Source of the DNA: Magnolia sinica
Lineage: Eukaryota; Streptophyta; Magnoliopsida; Magnoliales; Magnoliaceae
DNA: 64,000 bases
Direction of reading: 5' to 3'
NCBI RefSeq assembly: GCF_029962835.1
Contig: NC_080582.1
Location: 76,194,177 to 76,258,176 of the forward strand
Shown here in pieces: positions 1 to 46,300 of this stretch. A program made the position numbers and the translations under genes. The notes beneath the pieces are model-generated. The model worked only from the letters and a program-made list of their open reading frames with translations, was not told the DNA's origin and did no database searches. Position 1 is the first letter of the stretch, and every line of letters begins with the position of its first letter.

Positions 1-93
1 TGAGAATACTCTTGTAAAGGCAAGAGTACATTCATTTTCATAGGAAAACACTTACAACGGCAAGAGTACATTCATTTTCATAGGAAAGCACTT
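1..93. repeat. Two-copy 40-bp tandem repeat
   Basis: GGCAAGAGTACATTCATTTT and its continuation occur at 19-47 and again at 59-87, period exactly 40. Confidence 0.85.
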
Positions 94-166
94 TCAAATT
101 TCAAAATCTGTCCAGATGAGGAAACCACCTCCCATACTGAGGAAGACTATATAGAAAATGCTAAAG

Positions 167-690
167 TAGGGCTGGGCTGTCAATGGACACCTGGATTCAT
201 AGATACCAAAAGTATCCAACCCTGTTTACTCAGATAGAGATCCAGATTTCAGGCCCAATTAATGGTGTTTCGGTCCATGGATTTAGATCTGATTTGGGGT
301 CGGATCTGTTTGGATGCCTAACTCGAGTACCAGAATATTTGATTTTATTTTTTTTTTTGTATTTTTTTAAACTATATTTATTTATTTGAATGGTATTTAA
401 TTATATTTATTATTCAAAAACCATACAAAATTCAAGCTTCTAGTTTGGACCTGAATTCAGATCCAGACCCAAACATGAGTCAAGATCCAATTTGTTATCC
501 AAACTCCATTTCAAGCTCTAATTTGTGCTCAAAACTAGACCTGATAGGACCTGACAGGGTCTCTAGATCAGATGTGGATGTATATTGTACCCGTATTCAA
601 ACCCAACATGACCAGAATCCAATTCCTCTGGTTGGGTCTGGAATCTGGATGCCAACAACAGTACCCAGTCCCCAATATAACTAATTCTAG
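167..690. repeat. Decayed hAT-like non-autonomous repeat (TAGGGCTG start)
   Basis: Begins TAGGGCTGGGCTGTCAATGG, a common opening of plant hAT-type MITEs, and is filled with degenerate GGATCTG/CAGATCC words. No matching right end or target duplication was found. Confidence 0.4.
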
Positions 691-3600
691 TAGATAAGCA
701 TAACTAAATTATGATATCATGTAACCCCAACAGACTTATACTGAGTGTTTGGAATGTAAGTTTGGTAGGAATAGTTATAAAGGTGAGGTTTAGATAAAAA
801 TCGATGATCAGGAGTTTCCTTGAAGTGATTTTTTCTTTTCTTTTTAAAGGAGTAATCAGTGTCTCCAATAGCATTAGAGGTTGCTGGATAAAGTGGAGAT
901 GTGCCTTTGAGGAGTTGTGTGATCACCCGATGCCTATGAACCTCAAGGCCCTGTTCGTAATTACAGAAATTAGAATATGAATTTGGTTAACCCATGAACT
1001 CATCAAATTCATGGATTTACATTGAATTGGGATTTGACAAATCTCGAAATCCACTATTTGTGAATCATGCTACAAATCCATGGATTTGGGAGCATTAATT
1101 GCAGTGTTAGAGCATTTATTGCAACAGAATAACTTTTATTGCTTCTATGCATTCTCTTATAATATTTCTTTTAAATGCTTTTGGTATCACCCATCTAAAC
1201 TTGTGGTGGGTATTAAAATTAAGAACGTGAGCTGTCAAACCATATGTCAGCTATTCCATGCTATGCCACTGCACCACTTGCATGCAAAGGCTTGCTGATT
1301 CCAAACTGAACAGTTGTCAACAACTAGACTTTTGAAGCTATCAACAATAGCAAACCAACATGCAATCCTCATGGACTGTTACTTCCGGTTTTTGTTCCGA
1401 ATTTAGAGTTATTTGATTTGAGACAACTCCAAAAAACTCAAAAACCCGGATCTCTTTATAGATTGCCTTTGTCTGTTTGTTGTCTCATTTAAGGCGGGAT
1501 TGCTTGTATGAGTTGGGTCCTGTGCATCAACTTGTCATTATAGTCCTTTCTCCTAATACAACACTCAATGAGTCTCTTACTATCCAAAATATCCAACGTA
1601 TGCTTGTAGATTTTGACTTGTTGGTTCATTCTCGTGTTTGTTCTTTGTTGGCATTGGCAGCTTGCAATGGAGGAGAGCAAAAATTTCAGTGATAGGAACA
1701 TCTTTATTGTTCTAATCCCCAACAAGACAGTTCAGCAAAAGGCACAAGAACTTCCAAATAAACGGGAAAAGCCAGTGACTGGAGTTTCTGCAGGTGTCTG
1801 ATGAGAATCGTGATTTCTGCATGGGTGGTTTTGACATCTAGTAATGAAAAAGGTAATCTTCTTTGTATTCTTTAATTAGAATTCTTCAAATCAAGCTGTA
1901 TATAGTAATGTGATGCAATTCTCATTTTCTGCAACATGTTTGGTAACCAAAGGAATTGCTATCTTTTCTTCATTTCATTGGGGATTGAAACTGTGAGCTT
2001 CTTGGATCCTAGTTAGTGGAATGCCGTAACATCTGAAAAATGAGGTGTTACACAATGCTGTTTTGCCTGAAGTGAGGTTTATTTCTTCTTTCGGCAGCAT
2101 TCCCACCTTTAAGGGGTCCAGATTGTCTGTCCGGTTGGCCCCACTGCGGATATGTGATGAACCAAAGTTTGTGAAGGTTGGATAATCCCAACCATCCGAT
2201 TGTTGGCCTGCAAATGATGGTTAGAAATTTATTTATGTATAGTGAACAGTCTATGCCATGTGAAGAAGTTGATCAATAAGATGTGTAGGAGTTAGTGGCG
2301 ATTGAGCTTTCTTGCATCATCACCCATCCATGGTGGGGCCCAGCTATTGGGAATGTCGGCCCGGCAACATGTAAGTTGCTCATGCAGAGCATTGAGAATG
2401 AGCATATTTTTAAGAAATGAGTTTGGGAGGTCATTTCTTTCTCTCCTTTCGTAAATGCCAAATGGTAAGATGCGTGAACGATCCAAACAGTGTACATCGC
2501 TCGATGACCAGAAAGTTATTATCAGTCCTAAATCACACCATTTAGAGAATAAATGGAGTTCTAGGTGGCTTCTAGACAGGCCCTTCAATTGTTAAATTGT
2601 TGGAAATTACCGTATTTTGAGACAGATCAAGGTTCATCTTTATATACACCCAACCATATATTTCTCGTGGAACTGCCCTTTTTCAAATGCTCGGAACAAA
2701 GTTATGATATGCATATCTGATGATTTTACACCCTATTTTATTAGAAAGAAGGAAAAGCTCATGAGGAGCCAGGTGAGCAGGCACTGGCAAGTGAATAGTT
2801 TAATCATTGATCTGGGCCAACCATTAGGTTCGCTCCACTAGCCAACGGCCACCATTAATCAAAGGATGCTGACCTTACAATGTTGCCTTCATTCTTAACC
2901 ATTGTTTGCCAATCCATGGACGGGACGGTTATGGTCATCTTATCAAAATGGATCCTCAGAGATGTTAACTGCAGTGGCATCTAACCAAAGGAATCTCACA
3001 ATGACCATTGGACATTTGATCCAAACCATCCATTTTGTTTGCCATTTACTTGATAGAGAAGCCTCTGATTAGTGTTAATTTTCCATCGTGGCAGATGAAA
3101 AATGGGATGTGCCTGATGGACGGTCCAGATTGATGATTTGACCATCCTTGCACATAAAAGCACCGGTGTGGGGGCTTGTTTTGGTATGAACAGGGGATTT
3201 CTGGCAATCTGGGCCCAACCATTGACTAGTACAGATCATGGACAATTGTTCTGTATTTCTGAGGGCCCCCCAAAATTTTCCAGGCTCAGACCTTGTATCT
3301 ACGGTCCAGATAAGGATGCCTTTGGCGCAAGGTGAGCCAGGGCCTGGCTCAACCCAGTCACATCCATATGGGTGGACTTTCAAACAAGCAACCTAACGTC
3401 TGCACAGCAGGTTTTCAACTCTTACCAGTAGGGCTGATTGTTTAGTAATCCAGACCATTGATCTGCTTTGTCCCACGGACTACACCCCCAAAATCTATCC
3501 ACTGAGAATCTCAACCTTCCAATTGTTTTGCCTATAAAAATACAATTGAGAAGAGATGCAACGGCTCGGATTTAATTGGGAAAACTCACAGCATTAGTAC

Positions 3601-4070
3601 GAACATTCAAATTTGTAAGACTGGAAGCATGACCCATCCAAGAAATGTCCGTGGGATTATCTTCCATGGGGCATATTCTCATTTGCCAGAACTTGCAGTC
3701 CTCGACTTTATACAACAACATACCATTTCTATGTAAAGGGGGGAAGGATATAGGTCTTTCCTCAAAGTGATGGAATAAGGATGCCATCCCACCCGAGGAT
3801 GCGTGAAGTATACTCAGGTTCATCAGTGTTCCGAAACAAGGGATGGACAATGCCTAATAAGACGTCCTACCCTTTCAGTTTTTGGACTGCAAATTGACGG
3901 CTAACAAACACTTGCATATTCAACTCAAGGAATTAAAATTAAAATTTTTTTTTCAAAAGAGGAAAATACCACTCAGCTTTTGCACTGTGAAGGAGAGTTT
4001 GAATTTCGAATTTGTTATAACACGGGTCAAATACCATAACAAAATTTCATTTCATGTATGCGCATCTAGT
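691..4070. other. Downstream flank of AlaRS, no gene seen
   Basis: No exon-like frame or TE protein recognised. It holds scattered degenerate words of the GGCCCACC/CCATCC type, a MITE-end-like CCTGTTCGTAATTACAG near 951, and an A/T homopolymer around 4068-4083. The AlaRS 3' UTR probably occupies roughly 4080-4249. Confidence 0.5.
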
Positions 4071-4249
4071 TTTTTTTTTTTTTAACTGTCTCATATTTAA
4101 CAATACTTTTAAATAACTTCTGTAAATTCACCAAAACAACAAATCGTAATTCCATTCAGTCTCCAATCAGGAGACCAAAACAATGAAGTAAACACCACCA
4201 GTGAGGTACTCGAATTGCTTCTGTGGATGGCGACACTCATTATTTGTTA

Positions 4250-37133
<32,884 letters not shown>

Positions 37134-37421
37134 TTAAATATGATATGGACCGTTGCTTTCGTGGGACGTCTTCTAGATGGTCCATGTACGAAGAATGGGG
37201 ATGACTGGATGGTTCTATCCATCTGATGGTTGTGAGTTGTGCTTGTTGATTTGTGGACCGTTGATCGCCATTTCCAGCTTGATTATTGGTGACTGGCATC
37301 TACGATTGTGTTGGTTTTTTAGGACACGGCCCAGCGGCGTGATGACCCACTAGATCCACGGTCCTGATACCAAGATCAATTGCCATTGCTTCCTCCCGTT
37401 TATGAATGATCACATGCAACC

Positions 37422-37958
37422 GGACGGGGTTTAGCTGATGACCCCAGCATCAGCCAGCTAGCTGATGCCAAAGCTCTGTGGGGCCCACATTGATGTATAT
37501 ATTTTATCCATGCTGTCCATCCATTTTAAAAATAACTTTAGAGTATAATCCAAAAAATTTAGATAGATCCAAAGGTCAATTGGACCACACCACAGGAAAC
37601 AGTGCGGAGAATGATGTCCACCGTTGAAATATTCCTAGGGCCCACAGTAATGTTTATTTTTTATCCAACCCGTTCATAAGGTCACACAGACCTAAATGGA
37701 GGAAAACATGAAAATCAGCTTGATCCAAAACTTTTATAGCTCTCAAAAAGTTTTCAATGCTAAACGTTCAATCCCCATTCCTTCCTGTGGTGTGGTCCAC
37801 TTGTTATGTTTATTTCCCTAAATTTTGGTATTATCCTATAAAATAATCTGTAAAGACGTATGGACGGCGTGGATAAACCAAATACATCATGATGGGGCCC
37901 ACAGAGCTTTTGACATCAGCTAGCTGGCTGATGTTGGGTTCCCAGCCAAACCGCGTCC
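37422..37958. mobile_element. Mutator-type MITE, GGGCCCAC family, with 9-bp duplication
   Basis: Long inverted ends: GGACGGGGTTTAGCTG versus CAGCCAAACCGCGTCC, continuing through GCATCAGCCAGCTAGCTGAT and CTCTGTGGGGCCCACA into TTTATCCA. The flanks CATGCAACC (37413-37421) and CATACAACC (37959-37967) are a 9-bp duplication with one change, as for MULEs. It lies about 400 bp upstream of AlaRS. Confidence 0.88.
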
Positions 37959-39154
37959 CATACAACCATAGCATGGTATGGTGTTTTTCCTGCCTACGTG
38001 TAGGACATCTGAAACGTACAAAAGGCGGGCCTATCATGAGTATTACTTGGCGTGCAAGAAGAGTCTGACCTAACCATGCCACACCATCAAAAGTCAATGG
38101 GTGGCCAACGATCTGAACTTATGTAAAACGTGTGTGGCCCGGATGAGTTGATCAGTATGAGTTACACTGTAGTTAATCTTCATAGCGGGGCCCACATTTT
38201 TGAACGGCTAGGATTTGATACGCGTGTAACATGTGGGGTGCAAGAAACACGATGTGGCAGCATCCTATGTTTTATCCGATCATTTCTCTATCAGATGTTA
38301 GGATTTTTCAACTAACCAGATTTTAGGGCAGTGGCTCAGCTACAGTGGATAGTGCAATTTAGACGGTCTGATTTTAGTTGATGTATGCTACGTGCACAAT
38401 TTTCGAGTTCCTGAGTATGAAGTATCGTACTCCGCCAGATCAAATAACTCCTACATGTGCCTGCAGTTGCACCTATCCTGACCGTGCAGATCACGGGCCA
38501 AATCCCTGAAATAAAAACAACCGGATGGTAACGGATAAACAACCCTTCGAACCTCAATCTAAAAGAAAAATGGCCAGTTCCCATATCTGATGGTTAAAAT
38601 CCCAGTGAGTGGATGGCTCAGATGGGCTACGGTGGGGGACCAGTATTTGGACGATCTAGATTAGTAAGCACTCATGCAACATGGATATCGACCATGACAC
38701 TCGAACAAAAGGCGAGTTGGTAACAGAAGTCCTTATACATCAATTAACGGTGTGGATCAACGAACCATGGATATCATTTGTAAGTACTGGGTGGGGTGCA
38801 CCATGACCCTTACATCGAGACCGTAGAATCTATTTCAATTTTTCCATGGGATTTACAAGTGGGGTCCACCGTCTTGTGCACGTGTTATCCAACCCAATCA
38901 TCAGATTCGGACCATGGGATGAACGGGACACCGAAACGAAGGCATTTCCAAAAAAAAAAAAAAATTTGTAAGCATACATGTTTTAGGGGTGATTGTCCAT
39001 TTCTCCCAGTAGTGTGTCCCACCTTTTTTTTTTTTTTTTTAGGAGTGATACTTGGGATTGACGGTTCCCATAGAGAGTTGCACCAGATGCACGGTTTGGA
39101 TTTCACATACAGACGACGGATGGGGCCCACACATAGGGTTGGTAATTACGATAT
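37959..39154. other. Spacer, no gene seen
   Basis: Rich in GTGGGGCCCAC and GGTGGG words; A- and T-runs at 38948 and 39024. No complete element or coding trace. Confidence 0.5.
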
Positions 39155-39162
39155 GTTCCAAT

Positions 39163-39734
39163 TAGAGGTATACATGAGTTGAACCAAGTTGAGCTGTGTC
39201 GAGGTTGGCATAGTTAGACTTGGCTCATCCACTAGTTGACCTGAGCTTGAACTTGGCTTGATCCTTAAGTTGACCAGCCGACTCGGCTCAGTTTGGCCAG
39301 TAGATTAGGCCAAATTGACCCAAGATTGAGTCGAGTTTGCCTATGTAACATTTTCACAAACACATAAACTACACCTTCATATTCTCACTATATGTAAAAC
39401 AACAGCACCAATTTTTCATGTATTTACCTTGTATGCAGTATCAAAATCAAGAAAAAATGTATTTGTTTCACATGCATACCTTCCTTACCACCGGCTAACA
39501 CTTCACCGAGTCATTTCATCAAATACTTGGTCAGTACCGTCAATATCATAGTAATCGAGTCACCAAACTAAGTTTGATTCAAGTCAAGTCGAGCTTAGTC
39601 AAGCTTGAACTCAGTTCGTTATTTTTTTGAACTTAAAAAACCAACTCGACTTGGCTCGAACTCAATTTCAAACTGAACTTTTTTGAATCGGGTGGAGCCA
39701 ACGTACAAGCTAACTCGGTTCGTGTACAGCCCTA
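39163..39734. mobile_element. hAT-like element with TGTACACGA ends, copy 1
   Basis: Begins TAGAGGTATACATGAG and ends TTCGTGTACAGCCCTA, flanked by GTTCCAAT (39155-39162) and GTTCCCAT (39735-39742), an 8-bp duplication with one change. The interior is made of GAGTTGA/GAACTTGGCTTGA words. No transposase. Confidence 0.85.
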
Positions 39735-40029
39735 GTTCCCATGGCATGTGATCATATTGTTAGACATTTGTTATGGCTTATTATGTAATGATTTAGTAGA
39801 CGGTGATGATGCTTTCGACATGTGGGCCCAGCTTCTGGGCCCACCATAGTTAGATTAATCTAGTTGCGAATCAGAATAATAAATTTTCTTTAAAAAAGTC
39901 CTATCCATCAGGTGGATGCTTATATTCCATGAAGTAACATGCAAAAATATTCTTAACGAAGTTGGATTTCAGTTTAAGGTCTGATTCGATGGAACGTAGA
40001 TTCGGTGCAACCTCAGATCCAGCCAAGTG

Positions 40030-40490
40030 GGTGGGGCAATGACCGTGGGGACCACTTAGATGTATGTGTTGGATATGCACGCCGTCCAATGGTTTGTGGG
40101 GCCCACTTCGATGTATGTGTTGTATATCCACCCCGTTGGTCTGTCAGTTTTGCCAGCTCATTTGAATCTCAGGTGATTATAAAGTAAGGATTGAATTTCC
40201 ACCGTTAAAAACTTCCTGTGGGCTACAAAATTTTTTGGATCAAGCTGATATTTGCGTTTTCTGTTCATCCGGATCTCTGTGACCTAATTAAGAGGTCGGA
40301 TGGCTAACAAACATTATACGGTGGACCCTAGGAGGTTTTCAATGGTGGGAATTCAATGACCACCGTTTCCTATGGTGTGGTCCACCTGGGATTTGTCTCT
40401 GTTTCATTTTTGGGACCATGCCCTAAAATGAGCTAGCAAAGCGGATGGACGGCGTGGATATATAACACATACATCAAGGTGGGGCCCGCG
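40030..40490. mobile_element. GGGCCCAC-family MITE
   Basis: Left end GTGGGGCCCACTTCGATGTA, right end TACATCAAGGTGGGGCCCGC, joined by GGACGGCGTGGATA. The left-end module occurs twice in tandem (about 40044 and 40098). No clear target duplication. Confidence 0.7.
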
Positions 40491-41820
40491 TTCAGGGCCG
40501 TACAGATGGCAGGATCCGGGGTGTCCGATGGTTCTGGAATCTACATACCCCTTTGTTTAGGTGGGCCACGAGGGTCAATCGGGCCCATGATTAAACAGGC
40601 GATCAGGACCGTGCAAACCTCTTCAGACACTGACGTTTTAAAATACATCGTTGACTTCATGAACGTGATGGACCCTTTGTCCTCCGCACCGTACTGCATC
40701 GACAGTATGCTTTCAGAGCATCCAAGCCGTCCATGAGGCAGGTCCAGTAGTTTAGATGCCGCGGATTAAAACTTACGCCGCTGAAGATGAGGCAGTCCCG
40801 AGATTGACAGATGGCATACAGTGTACACGTGGACCACCTCACCGTGACCGGATCAACCTTGGTGCCAATCCGGCCCACCTGATGAACCGCCCAGATACAT
40901 TGCACCTGGCACATTGGCACCCTAGAGTTCTTGCAAGTAGTCATTAGCCTGACTAGGTTCTCACTCAAATGATCAGCATCTGATCGTCGGTTCTGATATC
41001 CCCACCATCATGCTACTAATCGGCCAGTAAGACGTCCAGCCTATGTGATTTTACATGGTGGCCCACCCTATATAGTATCACATGCATTCTGGAATTGCCA
41101 CACGTTTGAGCGGCGTGGGGCCCACTGTGATGTGTAAGTAGAATCCAAACCCCACATGCCAAATAACCATACCTTTTGAAAATTCAGGTGGGACACGCAT
41201 GGGAAGCAATGTACAACCATACCTACAGTCTAGATTCACTTGTCGTGGCCCACCTGAATTTTGGAATCTCTTGAGTGCTGGTGTCCGCTAATCGTGGTGG
41301 GAGAGCACCTGATGAATGGTTTTGATGACGTATTCATAACACCGTGGACCGCATATCCCATCCTGAAGTCTTTATGGTGGGGCCGCTTTCCATTCGTCAC
41401 TTCACCCACCATAGTCTACGTGGTGTGGTACACCAAGGACAGCGTGATTTTCGGCGAGTACCTTCATCTTATGTGAATGGATGGGATTCATCTTGATGTG
41501 GAGAGTCAATGTCAATGGATTGGATGGCATATCTAAATTTACAAAAATATACTTTGTATAACAAGTAGGTAGTTTCACCAAATATCAGATAGGGATTGGA
41601 AACTCAGGTAAGGGTGTGTTTGGATTTGGTGATTTGGTGCAACCAACAAGCAAAAAAGATGACAGAATTTGTAAAATGATTAAGGGTGCGTTTGGGTGCG
41701 CAAGTGGATTTTGGGGCGACGCACACAATGTGAGCTTTGCAAGTTGGCTATTTTGCACTTTATCAGCCTTGCAATTGCAATTCTTTTTCTTTTTTTTGCG
41801 CAAACAAACGCACCTGAGCC
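40491..41820. other. Spacer, no gene seen
   Basis: Repeat-like words (GTGGGGCCCACTGTGATGTG near 41115) but no complete element; no coding trace beyond short chance frames. Confidence 0.45.
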
Positions 41821-41829
41821 AAACATACC

Positions 41830-41963
41830 TCTTAGACACCCCGGTCCATAGCTCAAGTGGGAGACCGAGTGAAAGATACCACGTTTCAACACTGAGGTCT
41901 TGGTATCGATCCCTAGCAGGCGTGGCTAACAGTGTAGTGTGAACTAAAAAAAAAAAAAAAAAA
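41830..41963 (+). mobile_element. A-tailed tRNA-like SINE
   Basis: CCATAGCTCAAGTGGGAGAC (A-box like) and TTGGTATCGATCCC (B-box like), ending in an 18-bp A run (41946-41963). No convincing target duplication. Confidence 0.65.
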
Positions 41964-43318
41964 AGAGTCAGGCAAATCCAATCATCAGGTGGGCTGCATG
42001 CAAATTCGGAGGTTTTTGTGTGGTGCACATTGTTTCTCATGGAGAGGCCTAACTGACGATTTGACTGGCTTGATTTTTACTTGGTTTGACCATCATGGTG
42101 GGGTGCACCTGTTGGACAGGTTGGATGTCATGCACATACCAGGCGGGCCCCACACTCCTCCACTCTGACAATCAAAATTCTCTAGGAATTCTAAACGCAA
42201 GGAAAAGAACTGTCTAAAAAAATTGGCAAGACAAGTCTTTCTACTGAAAACATCAATTTTAATTAGAATTGATCAAGATACAATAATTACATTAGGTTTT
42301 CAAATTTTCAGAAAAATAAAATAAATAATAAATTCAAATATTTTCAACACTAAACAATGATTCATTTAAATCCAATCCCTGTTACAAGCAAAATCACCAT
42401 TCACAGATGCAAATTGCATCCATAAATCCCCCAGCCGCCATTTCGTGTGTTCAATGCTAACTCGTTCTCAAAATAACCTCCAATCGTGCTATGAACTTAC
42501 TGTATCTCTGAAGTATTGGAATCCATATGCATTATGTTAGTCTAAACACAAACCTAAGATTCTTGATCCTGGTTTTCGCCCTCTGAATAAGCAGCAGCAG
42601 CCTGACTTCTTCCGCTGAATCTGGACTATGATTGTACAAATCTTTTCTGTTAATGTGCGGGACCCGGACCAGCAGCCTGACTGTGGAGATGGGAGCAACA
42701 CTGATTTCAAGTTATATTGAAGCTGCATTATCTTACCAGGGCCGCCTTCAAATCATTCTGATAAGCCGAATATACATTGGATGGTGGTCCACTGGGTCCC
42801 GCTTTCAGGCCCAATTCGAACCACCTCTTTGAAGCCACACATGATGGGCGCTCAGCGGTCACATCCTTGTGGTTCATGAATGCACCAACCAAAAGATCCA
42901 CAACTCCTGTGGCATGGCTTGATAGGCTGCCCCGCTCTATTAAGGCAGACGACCAAATGCAAGTATAATGCTCAAGTGCAGGCTTCTGACCCCATGATCA
43001 TGGGTCATGAATCCAAGAAAGTACTCAGATGCGTGGACTCACAGACACACATACAGTTGTTACGCATCTTCTTCTTCTTTTTCACGATTTACCTTCTTTG
43101 ATTTTCTTTTCATGTGTGGGGTACAAAAATTACACGAGCAAAAGGGAAGAGCTCGGCGAGCCCTCTTGCGAGAAAAGAATAATAATAGTAAATAATGTGC
43201 CCGCTGCAGTAAAAAAGAGGCCAATTTACACTCACTGAACATCGCGGGCATGTTGTTATCTCTGCCAAGGACAATCGGAAACAGTAAGTTGTAAAGTGCG
43301 AGGAGCTTCAAGTGGCAG
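41964..43318. other. 3' flank of the QWRF gene
   Basis: Probably includes its 3' UTR just below 43319. AAATAAAATAAATAATAAAT lies near 42315. Short open frames at 42.5-42.8 kb have no recognisable product. No TE found. Confidence 0.45.
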
Positions 43319-46300
43319 TCACACGAATGCCTGAATTGCTGCTGATATTGGCTGCTCCGCCTTATGCATGGCTTGTTTCCGTTGAATGAGATGCGTTCTG
43401 AGGCTGGATTCCTCTACCTGTTTGGGAACATCATTGGGTAAGATACAACACATACATGTGCTCTCATATGCGAATGTGTGGGTATGCACAACTGCAATTA
43501 AATTATATTGATATTGAAAACATCCTTCAAGTGTGTTTATTTTTGTTGAAACCATTTCATTGATATTGAAAACAGACATGGAATCCACAGGCAATGGGAA
43601 ACAATGTACTCCATTGGGAAATCTGTGTATTTGGTCTGAAGTGGAGTTTTCGGTGGAGAGGTTGGCTTGAATACATCCTGACATATTGCAATATGATACT
43701 TCGACACTTTAAACTTCCAATCTGGGTCATCGTACAATGATCCAAAGCGTTTATTTGATGAGTATCACTTTTTATGGTGGAAAGTCAACCAATAAAAGCT
43801 GTCAATTGGATTATCTCAACCCTTCCATAATTGGGCTCTTTTGCTTTGAACCTGGGCTGTCATCATAATCTTTGAGCTCTCAATAAAATCTTTTTTTTAT
43901 TTTTTTGGTGGGGGGGGGGGGGGACCGCTTTATTTCCTTTTAGAGTTGGAAATAGATTTGTCAACTTGTTTGGGAGAGATCGATTTCTCCATTTTTTGGG
44001 TATTGGATTGGAAATTGAAAACAGATTTTACACCATTCTTCATTTCGCATGGCATCAATTAGGATTCTGTGCATATCGCTTTCATTTCAACAGTATTGCA
44101 CAAAAACAAACATGCCTGAGTCGTTGTTCCAAGACTGTCACTCTACTCAAAGCTTGGCAGAGTCACTCGACGAGATTTCAACCTTAGTCACTAGGAAACC
44201 TGATTGTGAGTGTGACTCAGTCTCGACTCTGTTTGACCTGTTGAGTGAATGACTTGGTCAAGGGAACGTGGCTCGAACTGAGTCACTTGCTTGGAAACAA
44301 TATGCAATTAATAATAATAATAATAGTAGAAAGTAGGAGGTACGTTTTGAACCCAAGATCTCTACCAGAATTACCATCTCTAACCAGCAGGCTGGGATCT
44401 ATATTTTGCTTATTTTCAACTATTTGTACATTTTACCTGTATAGCAGACAACTATTTTAAAATTTCATAAATATTAGTAACTTAATTACCACATATCGAA
44501 TAGAGACAAGTAAAGACTTGTTCAATAAATATTAGAGAAGCCTTCTGGTCAACCTGACCCAGCTGGACATCGAGTTGAGTCATGAGTTTTTGAACTATGG
44601 TATGCGTAGCCAGTTTTGTCAAAATCCTATGATTTACGATTTACTATTTTAGTCAAACCTTAAGCAAAATGATTTGAATCTCAACCTTGAATCCCTTTTT
44701 ATATGCATCCCACGAATCTATGATTTGAATACTACGATTTACGATTCAAATCCCAATATACAATTCAAATTATACTTGTACTCTTCTATTTTAAACTTCA
44801 CTTTGCTTTTATTTTATATTTTTATATCGGTGGGGACTTTAAGAATCGTTTGGAAAAGGTAAATTATTTTATTTGTTCTTTATAAGAGATTAAATTATAT
44901 ATACTCTACTCAATGTTAAATAAGGTGGCTTTTTTTGTGATTTCTTACTTTCTTAACTGATCGTATGACTTGCATGTACTGTTTTTATGGATGATTATGA
45001 TCATGCTGACTAATATGTGTTATGGAATGATGTTTAGAAATCAAATTATCTTTTTTTCGTCTGTCTGTAGTATCAAAGGCCACTTTTCCACGGTGAGAAA
45101 GGTAGCAAGAACATAAATTATTAAGGGACCCTTGTATGTTTCTTTAAGGGAAATTTCTAGAAAGACAAAAAAAAAGAAGAAAAAAGAATAAGTAAAAGAA
45201 TAAAGGAATAAGAATCCTTTAACACTATCATTGCATGGCACATTGATGGCAAAAGGAAGATTGATGAATTTTTATTTTTATTTTTAAAAAAAAAAACTGA
45301 TTTATTTATATTTTTTTAAAGAAAATTGTAAAAAAAAAAAAAAAAAAACTTATGATTTGCGATTCGATACAATTCAACCCCTACTACGATTTACCATACG
45401 ATAACGATTTTGATAAGATTGTGTGTAGCTTCTTTTTTTTTTTTGGTTGGTAAGTCTCATGAACTGAAACCATTTCCACTTCCTTTCCAAGAGATGGATG
45501 AGTTGCTAGAAATTGTGTAAAAGATACTCAATCTTGATTATTCATGCTTTTGCTGGTTTTTATGAGAGTGTAGCCTCTTTTATCACAATTCATTCTAACG
45601 CGAGGCAGACAGCTGATTTTTTTAATATTTAACTTATATAAGTTTTTAAAGATCACAGAAAAAAAAAACTTCATTATGCAATTTTAGTTTCATTTCTTTA
45701 AAAGGTTTAAGGGCTCATTCGGAACTTCTTAGAGAAAATATACTGTGATATAAAACACCTGCTGACAAGATTGTACGCGTTACCAATGTCAGCCATTTTG
45801 TCATATGAAAGTAGACTTTCCCTGCAAGTTCAAACAGCTGCTTAGGTAGTAGTTCCTTCCCCATGCAGCTTTCAGTTTGAAATTTTGGACCCTACCAAGA
45901 AAGTAAAACGAGGATAGGTAGAATCAGAAGTTCAATGCATTAGATTTTGAAGTTTTTAGCACTCCGTGATTATCCTATCCAATTTGAAGGGTAACACTAC
46001 CAGGAAACTGTTTTTTTTTTGTTTTTTGTTTTTTTGTTTTGTTTTTTCAAATAGGCAATGTCATGTTTGACACACATATCTAGCACACACGTGTGCAGAT
46101 GTTAAAGACAAGCCTTGATTGTTATTTTTAATTGCTTGCAGTATTAGTTCTAAGGTTTGCTAAGCCTACACGCATGCAGTGATTTCAGTATTTGGCCGAT
46201 ACTATCGGTATTGCACGTGGACGATACAAAACCCATGTGTAGTTATGAAAATACTCAACATTGAGTGATATTTCCCCATATAACGCAATGTAGCGACAAG

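Noticed and set aside
1477..1801. Possible small genes on either strand near 1.5-1.8 kb
   Set aside because: Overlapping open frames of 60-78 codons with no start context, splice signals or recognisable domain.
42537..42832. Extra 3' exons of the QWRF gene
   Set aside because: The conserved C-terminus already ends at 43319 with a stop; no family residues are visible further down.
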